Of a DNA stretch of 64,000 nt, positions 40,605 to 48,800 are shown piece by piece. Origin of the DNA: Priestia koreensis (GTDB lineage: Bacteria > Bacillota > Bacilli > Bacillales > Bacillaceae_H); contig NZ_LILC01000013.1 of NCBI RefSeq assembly GCF_001274935.1, positions 1-64,000 of the forward strand. The letters are read 5' to 3'. The stretch's first letter is position 1. Every line of letters begins with the position of its first letter. The notes below the pieces were generated by a model. The model searched no databases. It had not been told where the DNA came from and saw only the letters and a list, made by a program, of their open reading frames with translations. The translations under genes and the position numbers were made by a program.

Positions 40605-41889
40605 TGTTTTCCTCCTCCTCTTTTAAAAGGATATCTTCAGCCGCTTGTTTGCCACTGCTGATTGCTCCCTCTGCTAAAATAGCGTTGGGGGACGTCCAGT
40701 CTCCTGCTATATATAATCCCAGAATTTCTGTTTTAGAACGCAGCAGCATGTGCTCATCTCCTATTTGGGGTAGGCGCTGATTCACTGTAATGGTAGGAAT
40801 AAATCGGCTTTTAATCACATATTTTTGCCAGCCTGGCTGCAGTCTATCTAAGAATTTTTCAAGCTCGTTTTTACTACTTGTTCCATCAATGCAATCATTA
40901 GGATGATGGTATTTAAATACATGAAGAACGGCGCTTTTCCCGTCATCAGAAAGCCGTGCATAATTTGAATGCACAGAATAATAAAAGGGATCTGTAATGT
41001 TCATAGCGAATAATCGCCTCGGGTTAGGAAGCTGTGTTAAAGCAACATCTAATGTCGCCCCTTTTACAGCTATCATCTCGGTAAAAAAGCTGTTTTGCTG
41101 GTATTGAACATGTTTGTTTAGCATGTCGTTGAGTTCATGAGGCCCCGTTGTACAAATGACATATTTTGCGTAAATTTCTTCTTCATTAGACAGAATTAAT
41201 TTAAATTGATTCTGTTGTGCAGGATGAATCTCTTTAACAAGCGTATGTGTTCGAAGCTGAATACCTGAGGTAATTGCTGTATTATGAAGTTGGTCAATAA
41301 TCGTTTGCCAGCCACCATCTAGATAAATAACGCCAGCCATAGCATTTTTTATATTCAATATGGTTACTTTCGCACTGACCATCTCAGGAGCATGACAATA
41401 TGTTGCAAGTCTTGCAAGCATATATAGTAGTGATTTAATTTTTTCAGAGTTACTTATCTGTATAACCCATTGTTGAAATGTTTGCTCTGCTAAATTTTCT
41501 GGATCAATCGTCATTACTTTCCATAAAGCCGCAATCCATTCGATACGCTCTTTGTTATTCAAAAGACGTGTTGTAAAAAGTCCCAGAGGAGAAAACGGAG
41601 CAACATATTCCATATTGTTTTCAACTAATATACCGCCTAATTTGGGTGACTTTCCACTAAGACTAATACCTAACTCTTTAAGGATCGACGTGGCTTTTCC
41701 TTTTTTTAAAAGCGCATGCGGTCCTAGATTTAAATACTGTTGTTTCACCTTATTTGTTCTAGCCCTACCACCAACAACTTTCCCTTTTTCTATCACTAAT
41801 ATGGATAAATTGGCTTCTGTCAAATAATTTGCTGCCACATAGCCTGCTAATCCACCACCAACGATAACAACATCCCAATTTTGAGTCAT
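40579..41889 (-). CDS. FAD-dependent amine-oxidase/phytoene-desaturase-like oxidoreductase
   Basis: A 436-aa flavoprotein. The N-terminal dinucleotide-binding motif VVIVGGGLAGYVAANYL (residues 7-23) is followed by VIEKGKVVGGRART (about 33-46), the second FAD signature of the amine oxidase/desaturase family, and the C-terminal FAD-binding GLYIAGDWTSPNAILAEGAI (about 397-416) is intact. The substrate is unknown. It is the first gene behind an ECF41-type promoter and overlaps the ECF41 gene, so it is the likely regulatory target. Confidence 0.8.
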   Translation of the reverse strand: MTQNWDVVIVGGGLAGYVAANYLTEANLSILVIEKGKVVGGRARTNKVKQQYLNLGPHALLKKGKATSILKELGISLSGKSPKLGGILVENNMEYVAPFSPLGLFTTRLLNNKERIEWIAALWKVMTIDPENLAEQTFQQWVIQISNSEKIKSLLYMLARLATYCHAPEMVSAKVTILNIKNAMAGVIYLDGGWQTIIDQLHNTAITSGIQLRTHTLVKEIHPAQQNQFKLILSNEEEIYAKYVICTTGPHELNDMLNKHVQYQQNSFFTEMIAVKGATLDVALTQLPNPRRLFAMNITDPFYYSVHSNYARLSDDGKSAVLHVFKYHHPNDCIDGTSSKNELEKFLDRLQPGWQKYVIKSRFIPTITVNQRLPQIGDEHMLLRSKTEILGLYIAGDWTSPNAILAEGAISSGKQAAEDILLKEEEENSANYKRRI

Positions 41890-41922
41890 AAGATAACCCC
41901 CTAAAGTTCATTCATAACTCAA

Positions 41923-41949
41923 GACGACAAAGGGCAAAACGATGTGACA
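41923..41949 (-). promoter_or_regulatory. ECF41-type promoter
   Basis: On the minus strand TGTCACA (41943-41949) and CGTC (41923-41926) are separated by exactly 16 bases, the published consensus for ECF41 sigma factors. It lies 34 bases before the oxidoreductase start and would make the operon self-activating. Confidence 0.85.
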
Positions 41950-41984
41950 ATAAGTAAAAACTTTCATAAATTTGTTCGCGAATG

Positions 41985-42012
41985 AGCCCAAGAACATAGC
42001 CGTTCTTGGGCT
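41985..42012. other. Hairpin upstream of the ECF41 promoter
   Basis: GCCCAAGAAC (41986-41995) and GTTCTTGGGC (42002-42011) form a perfect 10-bp stem with a six-base loop. There is no clear T-tract, so its role as a terminator is uncertain. Confidence 0.45.
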
Positions 42013-42092
42013 TATGAGATGTTTTTAAAGGGTGGATCTTCTCCATTATTGATCTGACGCTTGCTTTTTACCATTTGCCTTGTGAACACGCT

Positions 42093-42581
42093 TTACGCTT
42101 CTCTTAGCTTCACCATATTATACCAAGTTACCCCACCATGCGCTGAATCGGATACGCCGTGGTTACGAAATCCGCATTTTTCATAAAAAGGTACCAGCTC
42201 TTTTTTACACGTCAACGTGATGCCTTCTCGTTCATTTTTTTGCACAAGCTCGTCCATTTTATGTAGTAAAACCTTTGCTACTCCTTGATTTCTAGCGCTT
42301 TTTGAAACGGCTAATCCTAAGATGCTTTGATATCCTCCGCTCTGCGGGTTTTTCTGTATTTTTTCAAACAGATCATCTGTGATATATGGTTTATGAATGA
42401 TCGGACCATTAATATAGCCAAGAATAATATTATCCTGTTCGGCTACAAGGAAGGTATCCCCTATAAACTGAATTCTTTCTGTCATCGCTTCTTTTGTTGC
42501 CGCCTCTTCTGGCGAAAACCCTTCCTGTTCAATGATCATCAGCTGCTCTAAATCTGTTGGTCTCACGTTCCGTAAAATCAT
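42093..42581 (-). CDS. GNAT acetyltransferase, AANAT-like
   Basis: A 162-aa acetyltransferase. The acetyl-CoA loop is LGLAVSKSARNQGVAKVLLH (about residues 86-105) and the substrate strand ends with VPFYEKCGFRNHGVSDSAHG (about 131-150), similar to arylalkylamine N-acetyltransferase-like bacterial proteins. ATG 42581 is chosen because AGGAGAC lies upstream. The substrate is unknown. Confidence 0.75.
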   Translation of the reverse strand: MILRNVRPTDLEQLMIIEQEGFSPEEAATKEAMTERIQFIGDTFLVAEQDNIILGYINGPIIHKPYITDDLFEKIQKNPQSGGYQSILGLAVSKSARNQGVAKVLLHKMDELVQKNEREGITLTCKKELVPFYEKCGFRNHGVSDSAHGGVTWYNMVKLREA

Positions 42582-42627
42582 TTTTTGTCTCCTCTCTTTT
42601 TCTTGAATAATAGTACCCGGCAAATGA

Positions 42628-42657
42628 AAACAGTCATAGGATTATTCCTATGACCTG
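42628..42657 (-). terminator. Intrinsic terminator of the MFS gene
   Basis: CAGTCATAGGA and TCCTATGACCTG form the stem (one mismatch) with a short loop; on the minus strand TTTT follows. Confidence 0.75.
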
Positions 42658-42658
42658 T

Positions 42659-43861
42659 CTAGTAAGCCCGCTCTTTCCCTAGCTTTTGTTCCTTCCACAT
42701 CAACGTAATCACAAACCCCATTGCCATGATGACGGAGGCAAAAAGGTACGGATAGTTTAAGTTTACATCAAACAAAATACCGCCGATCGCAGGTCCGATA
42801 ATGTTCCCGAGACTTGTGTAAGTTGAGTTCATTCCGGCTATGAATCCTTGCTCCTCCCCTGCTGATTTGGATAAAAAGGACGTAAGCGCAGGTCGGAGTA
42901 TATCGAAAGCTAAGAAAATCACGCACGTAATCGCTAAAATCACGAAAAATCCTGAGAAAATCGTTGACGCAACGGCGAGTACGACGCCAATAAGGAGGCA
43001 GAGTTGAATGAGCTTCTTCTCCCCCATTTTTTCGACCATTTTTCCGAAAAGAAAGACCTGAAAAATAACGCCGAAAATGGAGCTTACCGTAATAATGATC
43101 GCAATGTCTCGCGGTGTGAAGCCGAACTTTCGGTTTGAGAATAAGCTAAAGACGGTTTCATATGATGAAAGCCCAAGTGCTAAGACAAACACAATGACAA
43201 AGGCAATGAAATACAGCGGCTTAAAGGATCGCTTAAAATCACTGAAAAAGTTCGTTTCTTTTCCCTTTGAGATGTTTGCGTTCATCTGCTCTTTTGTAAG
43301 CGTTTCTTTTAGCATAAAGACAGAGGAAATACAGGCTAAAAAGGCAATTCCTCCTGCAAAAAAGAACGGTGTACGAATGCCATATTCCGCAATAAACCCG
43401 CCAATACCAGGACCAATAATGAATCCTGTGCTAATGGCAGCTGAAATATATCCCATTGCCGTTGGGCGTTCCTGTGGAGACGTAATGTCTGCGACGTATG
43501 CCGTCACACCAGGCATAATAAAAGCAGCGCTAAAACCTCCAAGTATGCGAGAAATATAAAGCATCCAGACATGTGTTCCAATCCCAAAAATAATCTCTGA
43601 CACGCCAAACAAGAAAAGCCCAATTATAATCATTTTTTTACGACCATAACGGTCTACCCACCGCCCTGACGCGGGTGACATGACGAGCTGTGCGAACGCG
43701 AATGCCGCAACGAGATACCCCATCGTTTGTCCTGATAGATGCATCATGTTCATAAATGAAGGCATAACGGGAATGATGAGTCCAATGCCGAGAAAGGCAA
43801 TAAAAATGTTACTTAAAAGAATGAGTAATACTGCTTTTTGTTCTTTTAGCGTTTTGTGCAC
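42659..43861 (-). CDS. MFS multidrug efflux transporter (Bmr/Blt/NorA-like)
   Basis: A 400-aa, 12-helix drug:proton antiporter. Motif A is visible as GRWVDRYGRKKMIIIGLFLF (about residues 66-85) and motif C as GPGIGGFIAEYG (about 154-165). It resembles Bmr, Blt and NorA. A TetR repressor gene lies 16 bases upstream in the same direction and carries an operator before it, so both are likely co-regulated and drug-inducible. Confidence 0.82.
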   Translation of the reverse strand: MHKTLKEQKAVLLILLSNIFIAFLGIGLIIPVMPSFMNMMHLSGQTMGYLVAAFAFAQLVMSPASGRWVDRYGRKKMIIIGLFLFGVSEIIFGIGTHVWMLYISRILGGFSAAFIMPGVTAYVADITSPQERPTAMGYISAAISTGFIIGPGIGGFIAEYGIRTPFFFAGGIAFLACISSVFMLKETLTKEQMNANISKGKETNFFSDFKRSFKPLYFIAFVIVFVLALGLSSYETVFSLFSNRKFGFTPRDIAIIITVSSIFGVIFQVFLFGKMVEKMGEKKLIQLCLLIGVVLAVASTIFSGFFVILAITCVIFLAFDILRPALTSFLSKSAGEEQGFIAGMNSTYTSLGNIIGPAIGGILFDVNLNYPYLFASVIMAMGFVITLMWKEQKLGKERAY

Positions 43862-43877
43862 TATGAAGCACCTCCAT

Positions 43878-44468
43878 TCATTCCGTTGTTCGTGGTGAAA
43901 TTCCTCTCCAAAATACGCTCCAAGAGGCTTTTAGCTTATCTCGTAGGCGCTGTTCATCGTTCACATAGACAAGCTCTAGCAAAATGGAGTCGACTACGCC
44001 GAAAAATGCGAGCGTTGGCGTTTTTGCGTGATCTGCCACGATCTCGTCTGCTTCAAGCCACGCCTGAAACTTTTCGGTTAGAACCGCCTCCACCTTTCGT
44101 TCTAAATCAATTACCTCGTCTTGAATCGCTCCTTCAAGGTGTGCCGGTGGAAAAAACGACATGCGAAGCCAAAATTTCAGTTGCTCATTTTGTTGAAATA
44201 AATCCACGACGAGTTTTAAAAATCCAGATAGATGATCGTAAGGATTTTGGTCATCGACCGTACTAAAATAATGAAGCTTTGTTGATAGCTCCGTTTCCTT
44301 TGCATCGCGAAGCACGTGTAGAAAAAGATCGTCCTTCCCTTTGAAATGCGAATAAATCGACTGCTTTTTCATCCCGACTTCTTCTGCTATTTGTGATAGA
44401 GACGCCCCCTCATAGCCATGAATCGTAAAGTACTTTAGGGCCGCCTCTTTAATTTCGTTTCTTTTCAT
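43878..44468 (-). CDS. TetR-family repressor of the MFS gene
   Basis: A 196-aa TetR-type repressor. Its helix-turn-helix is YEGASLSQIAEEVGMKKQSI (about residues 19-38) followed by YSHFKGKDDLF; the rest is the ligand-binding helical domain. ATG 44468 has GAGGTGAT upstream, while the longer frame reads back through the promoter. A palindrome ACGAACGTTCGT lies 21 bases upstream, as expected for autorepression and control of the downstream pump. Confidence 0.82.
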   Translation of the reverse strand: MKRNEIKEAALKYFTIHGYEGASLSQIAEEVGMKKQSIYSHFKGKDDLFLHVLRDAKETELSTKLHYFSTVDDQNPYDHLSGFLKLVVDLFQQNEQLKFWLRMSFFPPAHLEGAIQDEVIDLERKVEAVLTEKFQAWLEADEIVADHAKTPTLAFFGVVDSILLELVYVNDEQRLRDKLKASWSVFWRGISPRTTE

Positions 44469-44488
44469 CTTTATCACCTCACAAATTA

Positions 44489-44500
44489 ACGAACGTTCGT
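44489..44500. promoter_or_regulatory. TetR operator
   Basis: The perfect palindrome ACGAACGTTCGT sits between the promoter region and the repressor gene, matching the ACGAACGTTCGT-type sites used by many TetR regulators of efflux pumps. Confidence 0.65.
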
Positions 44501-44575
44501 CAGTTATATTACCAAATAAATCAAATAAGAGCAAGTAACTAGAGTATGGATCATTCTTCCTTTTCCTATGTATAG

Positions 44576-44611
44576 AAAAATCCCCCATTAACACAGGTGT
44601 AATGGAGGATG
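44576..44611 (-). terminator. Intrinsic terminator
   Basis: ATCC-CCATTA and TAATGG-GGAT form the stem around an eight-base loop; on the minus strand TTTTTC follows. It ends the 95-aa membrane-protein gene. Confidence 0.75.
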
Positions 44612-44616
44612 ATGGT

Positions 44617-44904
44617 TCATTTATATCGTGTTAGCAAAAAGATCGTTCCTGCTAAGGTTAAGACGGAAATGAGCTTACTCATTAAGAGAAGATAGCTTGT
44701 GATGTGTTGATTTAAGGTGAGATGAGGCAGCTCAATGAGGGCAATGACAATCAAAAAGTTAAACGCCAATATGGAGTATGCGTTTTGATAGGCTTTTGTT
44801 AAAATGGGGGCATTTCGTTCATCTTGTGTGTACGTGACTATGACATATGCGGTAACTAAAAGCGTGATGTAGGTCAGTCCGACAACGGCTAATTCCATTG
44901 CCAT
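44617..44904 (-). CDS. Membrane protein downstream of khtTU
   Basis: A 95-aa hydrophobic protein with about three helices (residues 6-25, 45-62, 70-91). GGAGGGAAGG precedes the ATG. It lies 76 bases after khtU in the same direction, with a hairpin between them, so co-transcription is possible but uncertain. B. subtilis has a small KhtS next to khtTU, but that gene lies upstream, so I do not equate them. Confidence 0.55.
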   Translation of the reverse strand: MAMELAVVGLTYITLLVTAYVIVTYTQDERNAPILTKAYQNAYSILAFNFLIVIALIELPHLTLNQHITSYLLLMSKLISVLTLAGTIFLLTRYK

Positions 44905-44938
44905 AATCCTTCCCTCCTTTTACTGGATTTGGTTGATC

Positions 44939-44973
44939 CGCATCACCTTGCCGAAAGTGGCAAAGCGATGCGG
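44939..44973. other. Hairpin between khtU and the 95-aa gene
   Basis: CCGCATC-CTTTGCC-type arms pair with GGCAAAG-GATGCGG around GAAAGT. A T-tract follows only on the plus strand, so on the khtU transcript it may act as a processing or attenuation structure. Confidence 0.4.
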
Positions 44974-44980
44974 CTACTTT

Positions 44981-46225
44981 TTAATCCATATGGTGGGACT
45001 GATGATTCATAGGCTTTGTTTTTCGTTCTTTTTTTGTTTCCCATTTGAACCATTTGTTGAGCTGTACGTACACATTTTTTGAGTTTTTCGTTAACAATGG
45101 CCCAATAATCGCGAGCATAAGCACATATACGGCGGTAAACGGTTTGAGGATTGGCATAAGTCCACCCATCAATCCAAGATTAGCAACGATAATGGAAAAT
45201 TCCCCTCTAGAAACGATCGTTAAGCCGATATTTGAAGCGGCCTTGTGTGATAATCCAGCCTTTCTTCCGGCGATCATTCCCGCTATAAAGTTACTAAGGA
45301 TGGTGAGGATCACAGCACCAACGGCTAGCCAAATGGCACCTCCTAAACTCAGCGGATCAATGCTGAGTCCAAAGCTAAAGAAAAACAGGGCGCCAAAGAA
45401 ATCCCGGAACGGAATAACTAAGTGCTCAATGCGCTTTCGATGCTCCGTTTCAGAGAACACAAGCCCTAATAACAATGCACCGATTGCTTCTGCCACGTGC
45501 AATTTCTCTGAAAATCCAGCCACTAAAAATAGCGCAGCAAAGATGACGAGAATAAATATTTCATTTGATTTGATATTTAATAATTTGTTGAGGATGGGTG
45601 CTCCTTTTCGTGCGATGATGAAGAACAGAAGCATGTAACCCAATGAAATGAGAACGGCGGTGATCGTACCTAAAATGGTCGTTGAACCACCTAGTAACAG
45701 CCCCGACATGACGGAGAGGAAGAGCGCTAAAAAGATATCATCAAACAGAATAATCCCTAAAATTAATTCTGTTTCGGAATTTGCCGTTCGTTTTAAATCA
45801 ACTAATACTTTGGCGACAATTGCACTAGACGATACGCTTAAAAGTCCGGCAATAATGAGCGTTTCCATCGTTGGGAATCCGACAAGATAGCCGTATAGAA
45901 GGCCTAACACAAAGTTCAATGAAACATAAATGGAGCCGCCAACGACAATTGATTTTCCGGAGCGAATCAATTTTCCGACTGAAAACTCGAGTCCAAGGTA
46001 AAAGAGTAAGAATAGAACCCCTACCCGACCGAAAAACTCAATAATTTCAGTGCTTTTAATAAAAGTTAAATCAATAATGCCAATTTTGGGGGCATGAGGA
46101 CCAACGGCCATCCCGACTAGGATGAGAAAGGGGATAATGGAGAATTTTAATTTTCCAGCAAGAACTGCTGTAAGGGCAATTAATACAAGCGCGACGCCAA
46201 CTTCAAAAACGAGATGATTTGTCAT
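44981..46225 (-). CDS. khtU: Potassium/cation:proton antiporter membrane subunit
   Basis: A 414-aa CPA2-family antiporter with 12-13 helices, which exports K+ (or Na+/NH4+) in exchange for protons. Typical stretches are FGRVGVLFLLFYLGLEFSVG (about residues 65-84) and LGIILFDDIFLALFLSVMSG (about 156-175) with the DD ion-binding acids. It follows the regulatory subunit gene by three bases, as in B. subtilis khtTU, and has the khtU length. The C-terminus is short and basic, without a TrkA-N domain. Confidence 0.87.
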   Translation of the reverse strand: MTNHLVFEVGVALVLIALTAVLAGKLKFSIIPFLILVGMAVGPHAPKIGIIDLTFIKSTEIIEFFGRVGVLFLLFYLGLEFSVGKLIRSGKSIVVGGSIYVSLNFVLGLLYGYLVGFPTMETLIIAGLLSVSSSAIVAKVLVDLKRTANSETELILGIILFDDIFLALFLSVMSGLLLGGSTTILGTITAVLISLGYMLLFFIIARKGAPILNKLLNIKSNEIFILVIFAALFLVAGFSEKLHVAEAIGALLLGLVFSETEHRKRIEHLVIPFRDFFGALFFFSFGLSIDPLSLGGAIWLAVGAVILTILSNFIAGMIAGRKAGLSHKAASNIGLTIVSRGEFSIIVANLGLMGGLMPILKPFTAVYVLMLAIIGPLLTKNSKNVYVQLNKWFKWETKKERKTKPMNHQSHHMD

Positions 46226-46228
46226 AAA

Positions 46229-46726
46229 TTATCCGCTCCTTCCAGATAAGATGTCTTTTACAATTCGTTTTACTTGATCGCGCTGTCCAGACACAATGAC
46301 CGTGTCCCCTACTTCAAGACGCGTCTCAGGTCCAGGCGTGTGGATTTTCTTTAAGTTTTTTTTAATGATCGCAACAATATTCACCTCATAGGACTGTCTG
46401 ATATTCAGCTCACCTATCGTGTGATTTGCAGCTTCGGCCCCTCTTTGCACTTTAAACCATTCAATCACTAAGTCATCAAACGCAAGCTCAATCGTCTCTA
46501 GCGCTTTTGGTGCATACGTCATTCCACCGATAATACCTGCAAGCTGTCTTGCTTCTTCATCTTCGAGTGACAGACTTGAGATGGCCTCATCAAACTGATC
46601 TTGTTCAAAGTGATACAAATCTCGTCGGCCATCATCGTGAATAATGACGACCACCTTTTCTTCATTTTTAGTAATAATCTCATACTTTTTCCCAATGCCG
46701 GGAAGCTCGATTTCTCGAATTTTCAT
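46229..46726 (-). CDS. khtT: Regulatory subunit of the cation:proton antiporter
   Basis: A 165-aa cytoplasmic protein, the same length as B. subtilis KhtT. It has an N-terminal small domain (IRELPGIGKKYEIITKNE region) and a C-terminal TrkA-C (RCK-C) domain with IRQSYEVNIVAIIKKN and LEVGDTVIVSGQRDQVKRI (about residues 141-159), which binds c-di-AMP in B. subtilis. It should gate KhtU in response to ligand and pH. AAGGAGGAAACG precedes the ATG. Confidence 0.87.
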   Translation of the reverse strand: MKIREIELPGIGKKYEIITKNEEKVVVIIHDDGRRDLYHFEQDQFDEAISSLSLEDEEARQLAGIIGGMTYAPKALETIELAFDDLVIEWFKVQRGAEAANHTIGELNIRQSYEVNIVAIIKKNLKKIHTPGPETRLEVGDTVIVSGQRDQVKRIVKDILSGRSG

Positions 46727-46775
46727 CCTCGTTTCCTCCTTGAGTTTTAAAGTAATGTGACACTAATTAAGAAGC

Positions 46776-47336
46776 TCACAGGTTAACGTCAATTTCTGTG
46801 CGAATATGTTCGGTTTTAGAGATTCCGATGTATTTGAGCGTTTCAGCACGGGTGGAGTGATTAAAAATCTTTTGTAACAGGGAAATCGCAACGCCCCGCT
46901 TATACGCATGATAACCAAACGTTTTTCGCATAGAATTTGTTCCGATCTTCCCTGTAAATCCGATGGCTTCAGCTGCCTGATGGACAATGCGGTACGCCTG
47001 TTGGCGAGTGATGGGGTTATTGGTGCGAGCTGATTTGAATAGATAATCTTCTGCTGTTAACGCACGGTGCTGGATATAGTGAAGCACCGCCTGCTTGATT
47101 TTCTGATTGAGGTACACTTCTTTCGGCTGCTCGTGGTGCAGATACTCATAAAACGTTTTAATGTGCTCCCCGTCCTCCATTAGCTCTCCTACTCGAATGT
47201 CCAGCATTTCGGTAATTTTCATCCCCGTATTAATGCCAAAAACAAACAGCACGTAATCCCTCTCTGAGTGCTTTTTCAAATACCTCTTCATCGCGTTAAT
47301 CTGTTTGATGTCTCGAAATGCTTCTACATATTCCAT
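46776..47336 (-). CDS. Short tyrosine-recombinase-like protein, first catalytic Arg replaced by Lys
   Basis: A 186-aa protein comprising only the catalytic domain of a phage-integrase-type recombinase, as in B. subtilis YoeC. The box I position reads TGMKITEML (lysine 40 where tyrosine recombinases have arginine), box II has SMRKTFGYHAYK, followed by FNHSTRAETLKYIGI with the nucleophile tyrosine. There is no separate N-terminal arm-binding domain. ATG 47336 has AAGGAGA eight bases upstream. No phage or element genes flank it, so it may be a domesticated recombinase or DNA-binding protein. Confidence 0.75.
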   Translation of the reverse strand: MEYVEAFRDIKQINAMKRYLKKHSERDYVLFVFGINTGMKITEMLDIRVGELMEDGEHIKTFYEYLHHEQPKEVYLNQKIKQAVLHYIQHRALTAEDYLFKSARTNNPITRQQAYRIVHQAAEAIGFTGKIGTNSMRKTFGYHAYKRGVAISLLQKIFNHSTRAETLKYIGISKTEHIRTEIDVNL

Positions 47337-47357
47337 AAACAAGTCTCCTTAATTAAT

Positions 47358-47393
47358 GTTACATAATCATACTATTACATAGTATTATGTAAC
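47358..47393. repeat. TTACATA motif cluster upstream of the recombinase gene
   Basis: Three copies of the word TTACATA occur in 36 bases: direct at 47359-47365 and 47375-47381 and inverted (TATGTAA) at 47386-47392. The outer pair forms a 10-bp perfect inverted repeat (GTTACATAAT/ATTATGTAAC). This could be the binding site of the recombinase-like protein or an operator for its gene. Confidence 0.55.
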
Positions 47394-47453
47394 GTTCAAA
47401 TAAAACACTTGGAAAACAAGAATTTTCTGTCTATTTTGTGTCGAAGATTTGAA

Positions 47454-47485
47454 CAACAAAAAGCCACATGATTTCGCATGTGGCG
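47454..47485 (-). terminator. Intrinsic terminator
   Basis: GCCACATG (47463-47470) and CATGTGGC (47477-47484) form the stem; TTTTTG follows on the minus strand. It ends the next gene on its right. Confidence 0.8.
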
Positions 47486-47496
47486 GTTAGATGGAT

Positions 47497-47925
47497 CTAG
47501 CGTTTCATCGTATGTAGAGATTGTTCGATTTGCTGTTGTTCCATTTGAAACGAAAGCTCATGCTGCCATTTTTCTTTTTTAAACCCAATCTGAGAAAATG
47601 AAAAATCGACCACATAGAAGGCTCGTTTTCGTTTAATGTGTAACCCAATCTCTTCTTCTGTACTATCTAAAGAAGCCGTTTTTCCCTCTCCTTGAAGAAG
47701 GAGCTCAAGATCGTGCTGAAAGGTAAGAAGCTCACTTTCCAAAAAGATGGGCGAACGATAGTGATAGGTAAAATTGTTTGATTTGACGGATAGCAAATTT
47801 GACTGTAGATCACGCAGATAGCTTTCCTCATCGTTTGGGTACATAGAGCCATATGAGAAGATGGAAATGGTCTTCTCCCCGTTTGATAAAGTAAGCTCTA
47901 ATACGCTTTCTCGTTCCTCCATCAT
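47497..47925 (-). CDS. Possible WapI-like immunity-type protein
   Basis: A 143-aa strand-rich protein. The pattern of an early SNGEKTISIFSYG strand, a central YLRDLQSNLLSVKSNNFTYH segment, then ESELLTFQHDLELLLQGEGK resembles WapI-type immunity proteins and similar small Bacillus proteins, but the resemblance is loose and no toxin gene is nearby. GAGGAGG lies before ATG 47925, which I choose over the longer frame. It is separated by 30 bases from the upstream zinc-ribbon-like gene, so they form an operon. Confidence 0.5.
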   Translation of the reverse strand: MMEERESVLELTLSNGEKTISIFSYGSMYPNDEESYLRDLQSNLLSVKSNNFTYHYRSPIFLESELLTFQHDLELLLQGEGKTASLDSTEEEIGLHIKRKRAFYVVDFSFSQIGFKKEKWQHELSFQMEQQQIEQSLHTMKR

Positions 47926-47955
47926 GAACAACCTCCTCGTCGTGTTAAGTGTCAA

Positions 47956-48159
47956 TTATTCCTTCATTGTGCCTTTAAATTTCTCAGGCTTTTTGACGTA
48001 GCCTTCAATAATAAAACCACATTCTGTGAAAAGTAAATACTCGACCTCAGAGCCTAAGCTCATTTTGCCCTTTGGATATATAACTCCATAATCATAATGC
48101 TTTCCAATTCCAAGCTCCCGTTCTCCGCATTTTGGGCATTCCGTTAGTTCATGATTCAT
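47956..48159 (-). CDS. Small zinc-ribbon-like protein with a missing cysteine
   Basis: A 67-aa protein with CPKCGERELGIGKHYDYG at residues 8-25 and LLFTECGFIIEGYVKKPEKF near 42-61. Relatives have a second CxxC (C-x-E-C-G); here the first of these cysteines appears to be phenylalanine, leaving three. It may bind zinc weakly or not at all. It is the first gene of a pair with the WapI-like gene. Confidence 0.55.
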   Translation of the reverse strand: MNHELTECPKCGERELGIGKHYDYGVIYPKGKMSLGSEVEYLLFTECGFIIEGYVKKPEKFKGTMKE

Positions 48160-48274
48160 ACACTTCCCATCCCTTCTTGGAAATGATAACCTTATATAAG
48201 GTTATCATAAATATTGGAAAATGGTAGATTACGATTGTTCGATCACCCCACCATTTTTCTTAGGAGTGAATAGA

Positions 48275-48760
48275 TTGACGACAACATATGTAACATGGGG
48301 CGAATCTAGAGTGAAATTAACATGGCAACCATCGCGTGAGCTTCCTGACCGTTCGCTTATTACAAGCGTTCATGGTTTCTGCTTTCAAGACGGAAACCTC
48401 TTAATGGTGGAGTTAGACAGAGGATGGGACTTTCCAGGAGGACATATTGAGGGAGATGAAACCCCTGAACATTGCTTTGCCCGTGAAGCGCTAGAAGAAG
48501 CGTATGTAAAAGGAACATGTGAGCTGCTTGGGTACATGGTGATTGATCATAATGAAAATCCTGCGTGGTCAGAAGACAGCCCCTATCCAAAAGTCGGGTT
48601 TCAAGTATTTTATAAGATGGATATTTTGGAGCTGCTGCCGTTTGAAGGAAAGCACGAATCAGTAACGCGTACGTTCATTTCTCCTACCGAAGTCGACGCT
48701 TATTACGAAGACTGGCATGATCTTTATCAGGAAATATTGGATCAAGCTTTGGTGAAGTGA
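48275..48760 (+). CDS. Nudix hydrolase
   Basis: A 161-aa Nudix protein. The Nudix box runs FPGGHIEGDETPEHCFAREA then LEEAYV (about residues 54-79); metal-binding REALEE is intact but the conserved glycine after EE is tyrosine. TTG 48275 is the chosen start because TAGGAGTG lies seven bases upstream and the protein begins MTTTYVTWGESRVKL; upstream ATG 48221 lacks a site. The substrate is unknown. Confidence 0.75.
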   Translation: MTTTYVTWGESRVKLTWQPSRELPDRSLITSVHGFCFQDGNLLMVELDRGWDFPGGHIEGDETPEHCFAREALEEAYVKGTCELLGYMVIDHNENPAWSEDSPYPKVGFQVFYKMDILELLPFEGKHESVTRTFISPTEVDAYYEDWHDLYQEILDQALVK

Positions 48761-48800
48761 ATAGTAGTAATGAGATCTTTTGATGAAGGAGTGAACACAT

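Noticed and set aside
43077..43559. 160-codon plus-strand frame inside the MFS gene
   Set aside because: Antisense shadow with no start signal; the minus-strand gene is clearly the real one.
45045..45638. 197-codon plus-strand frame inside khtU
   Set aside because: Antisense shadow of a strongly conserved membrane-protein gene; composition is rich in S, N and P as expected for an antisense frame.
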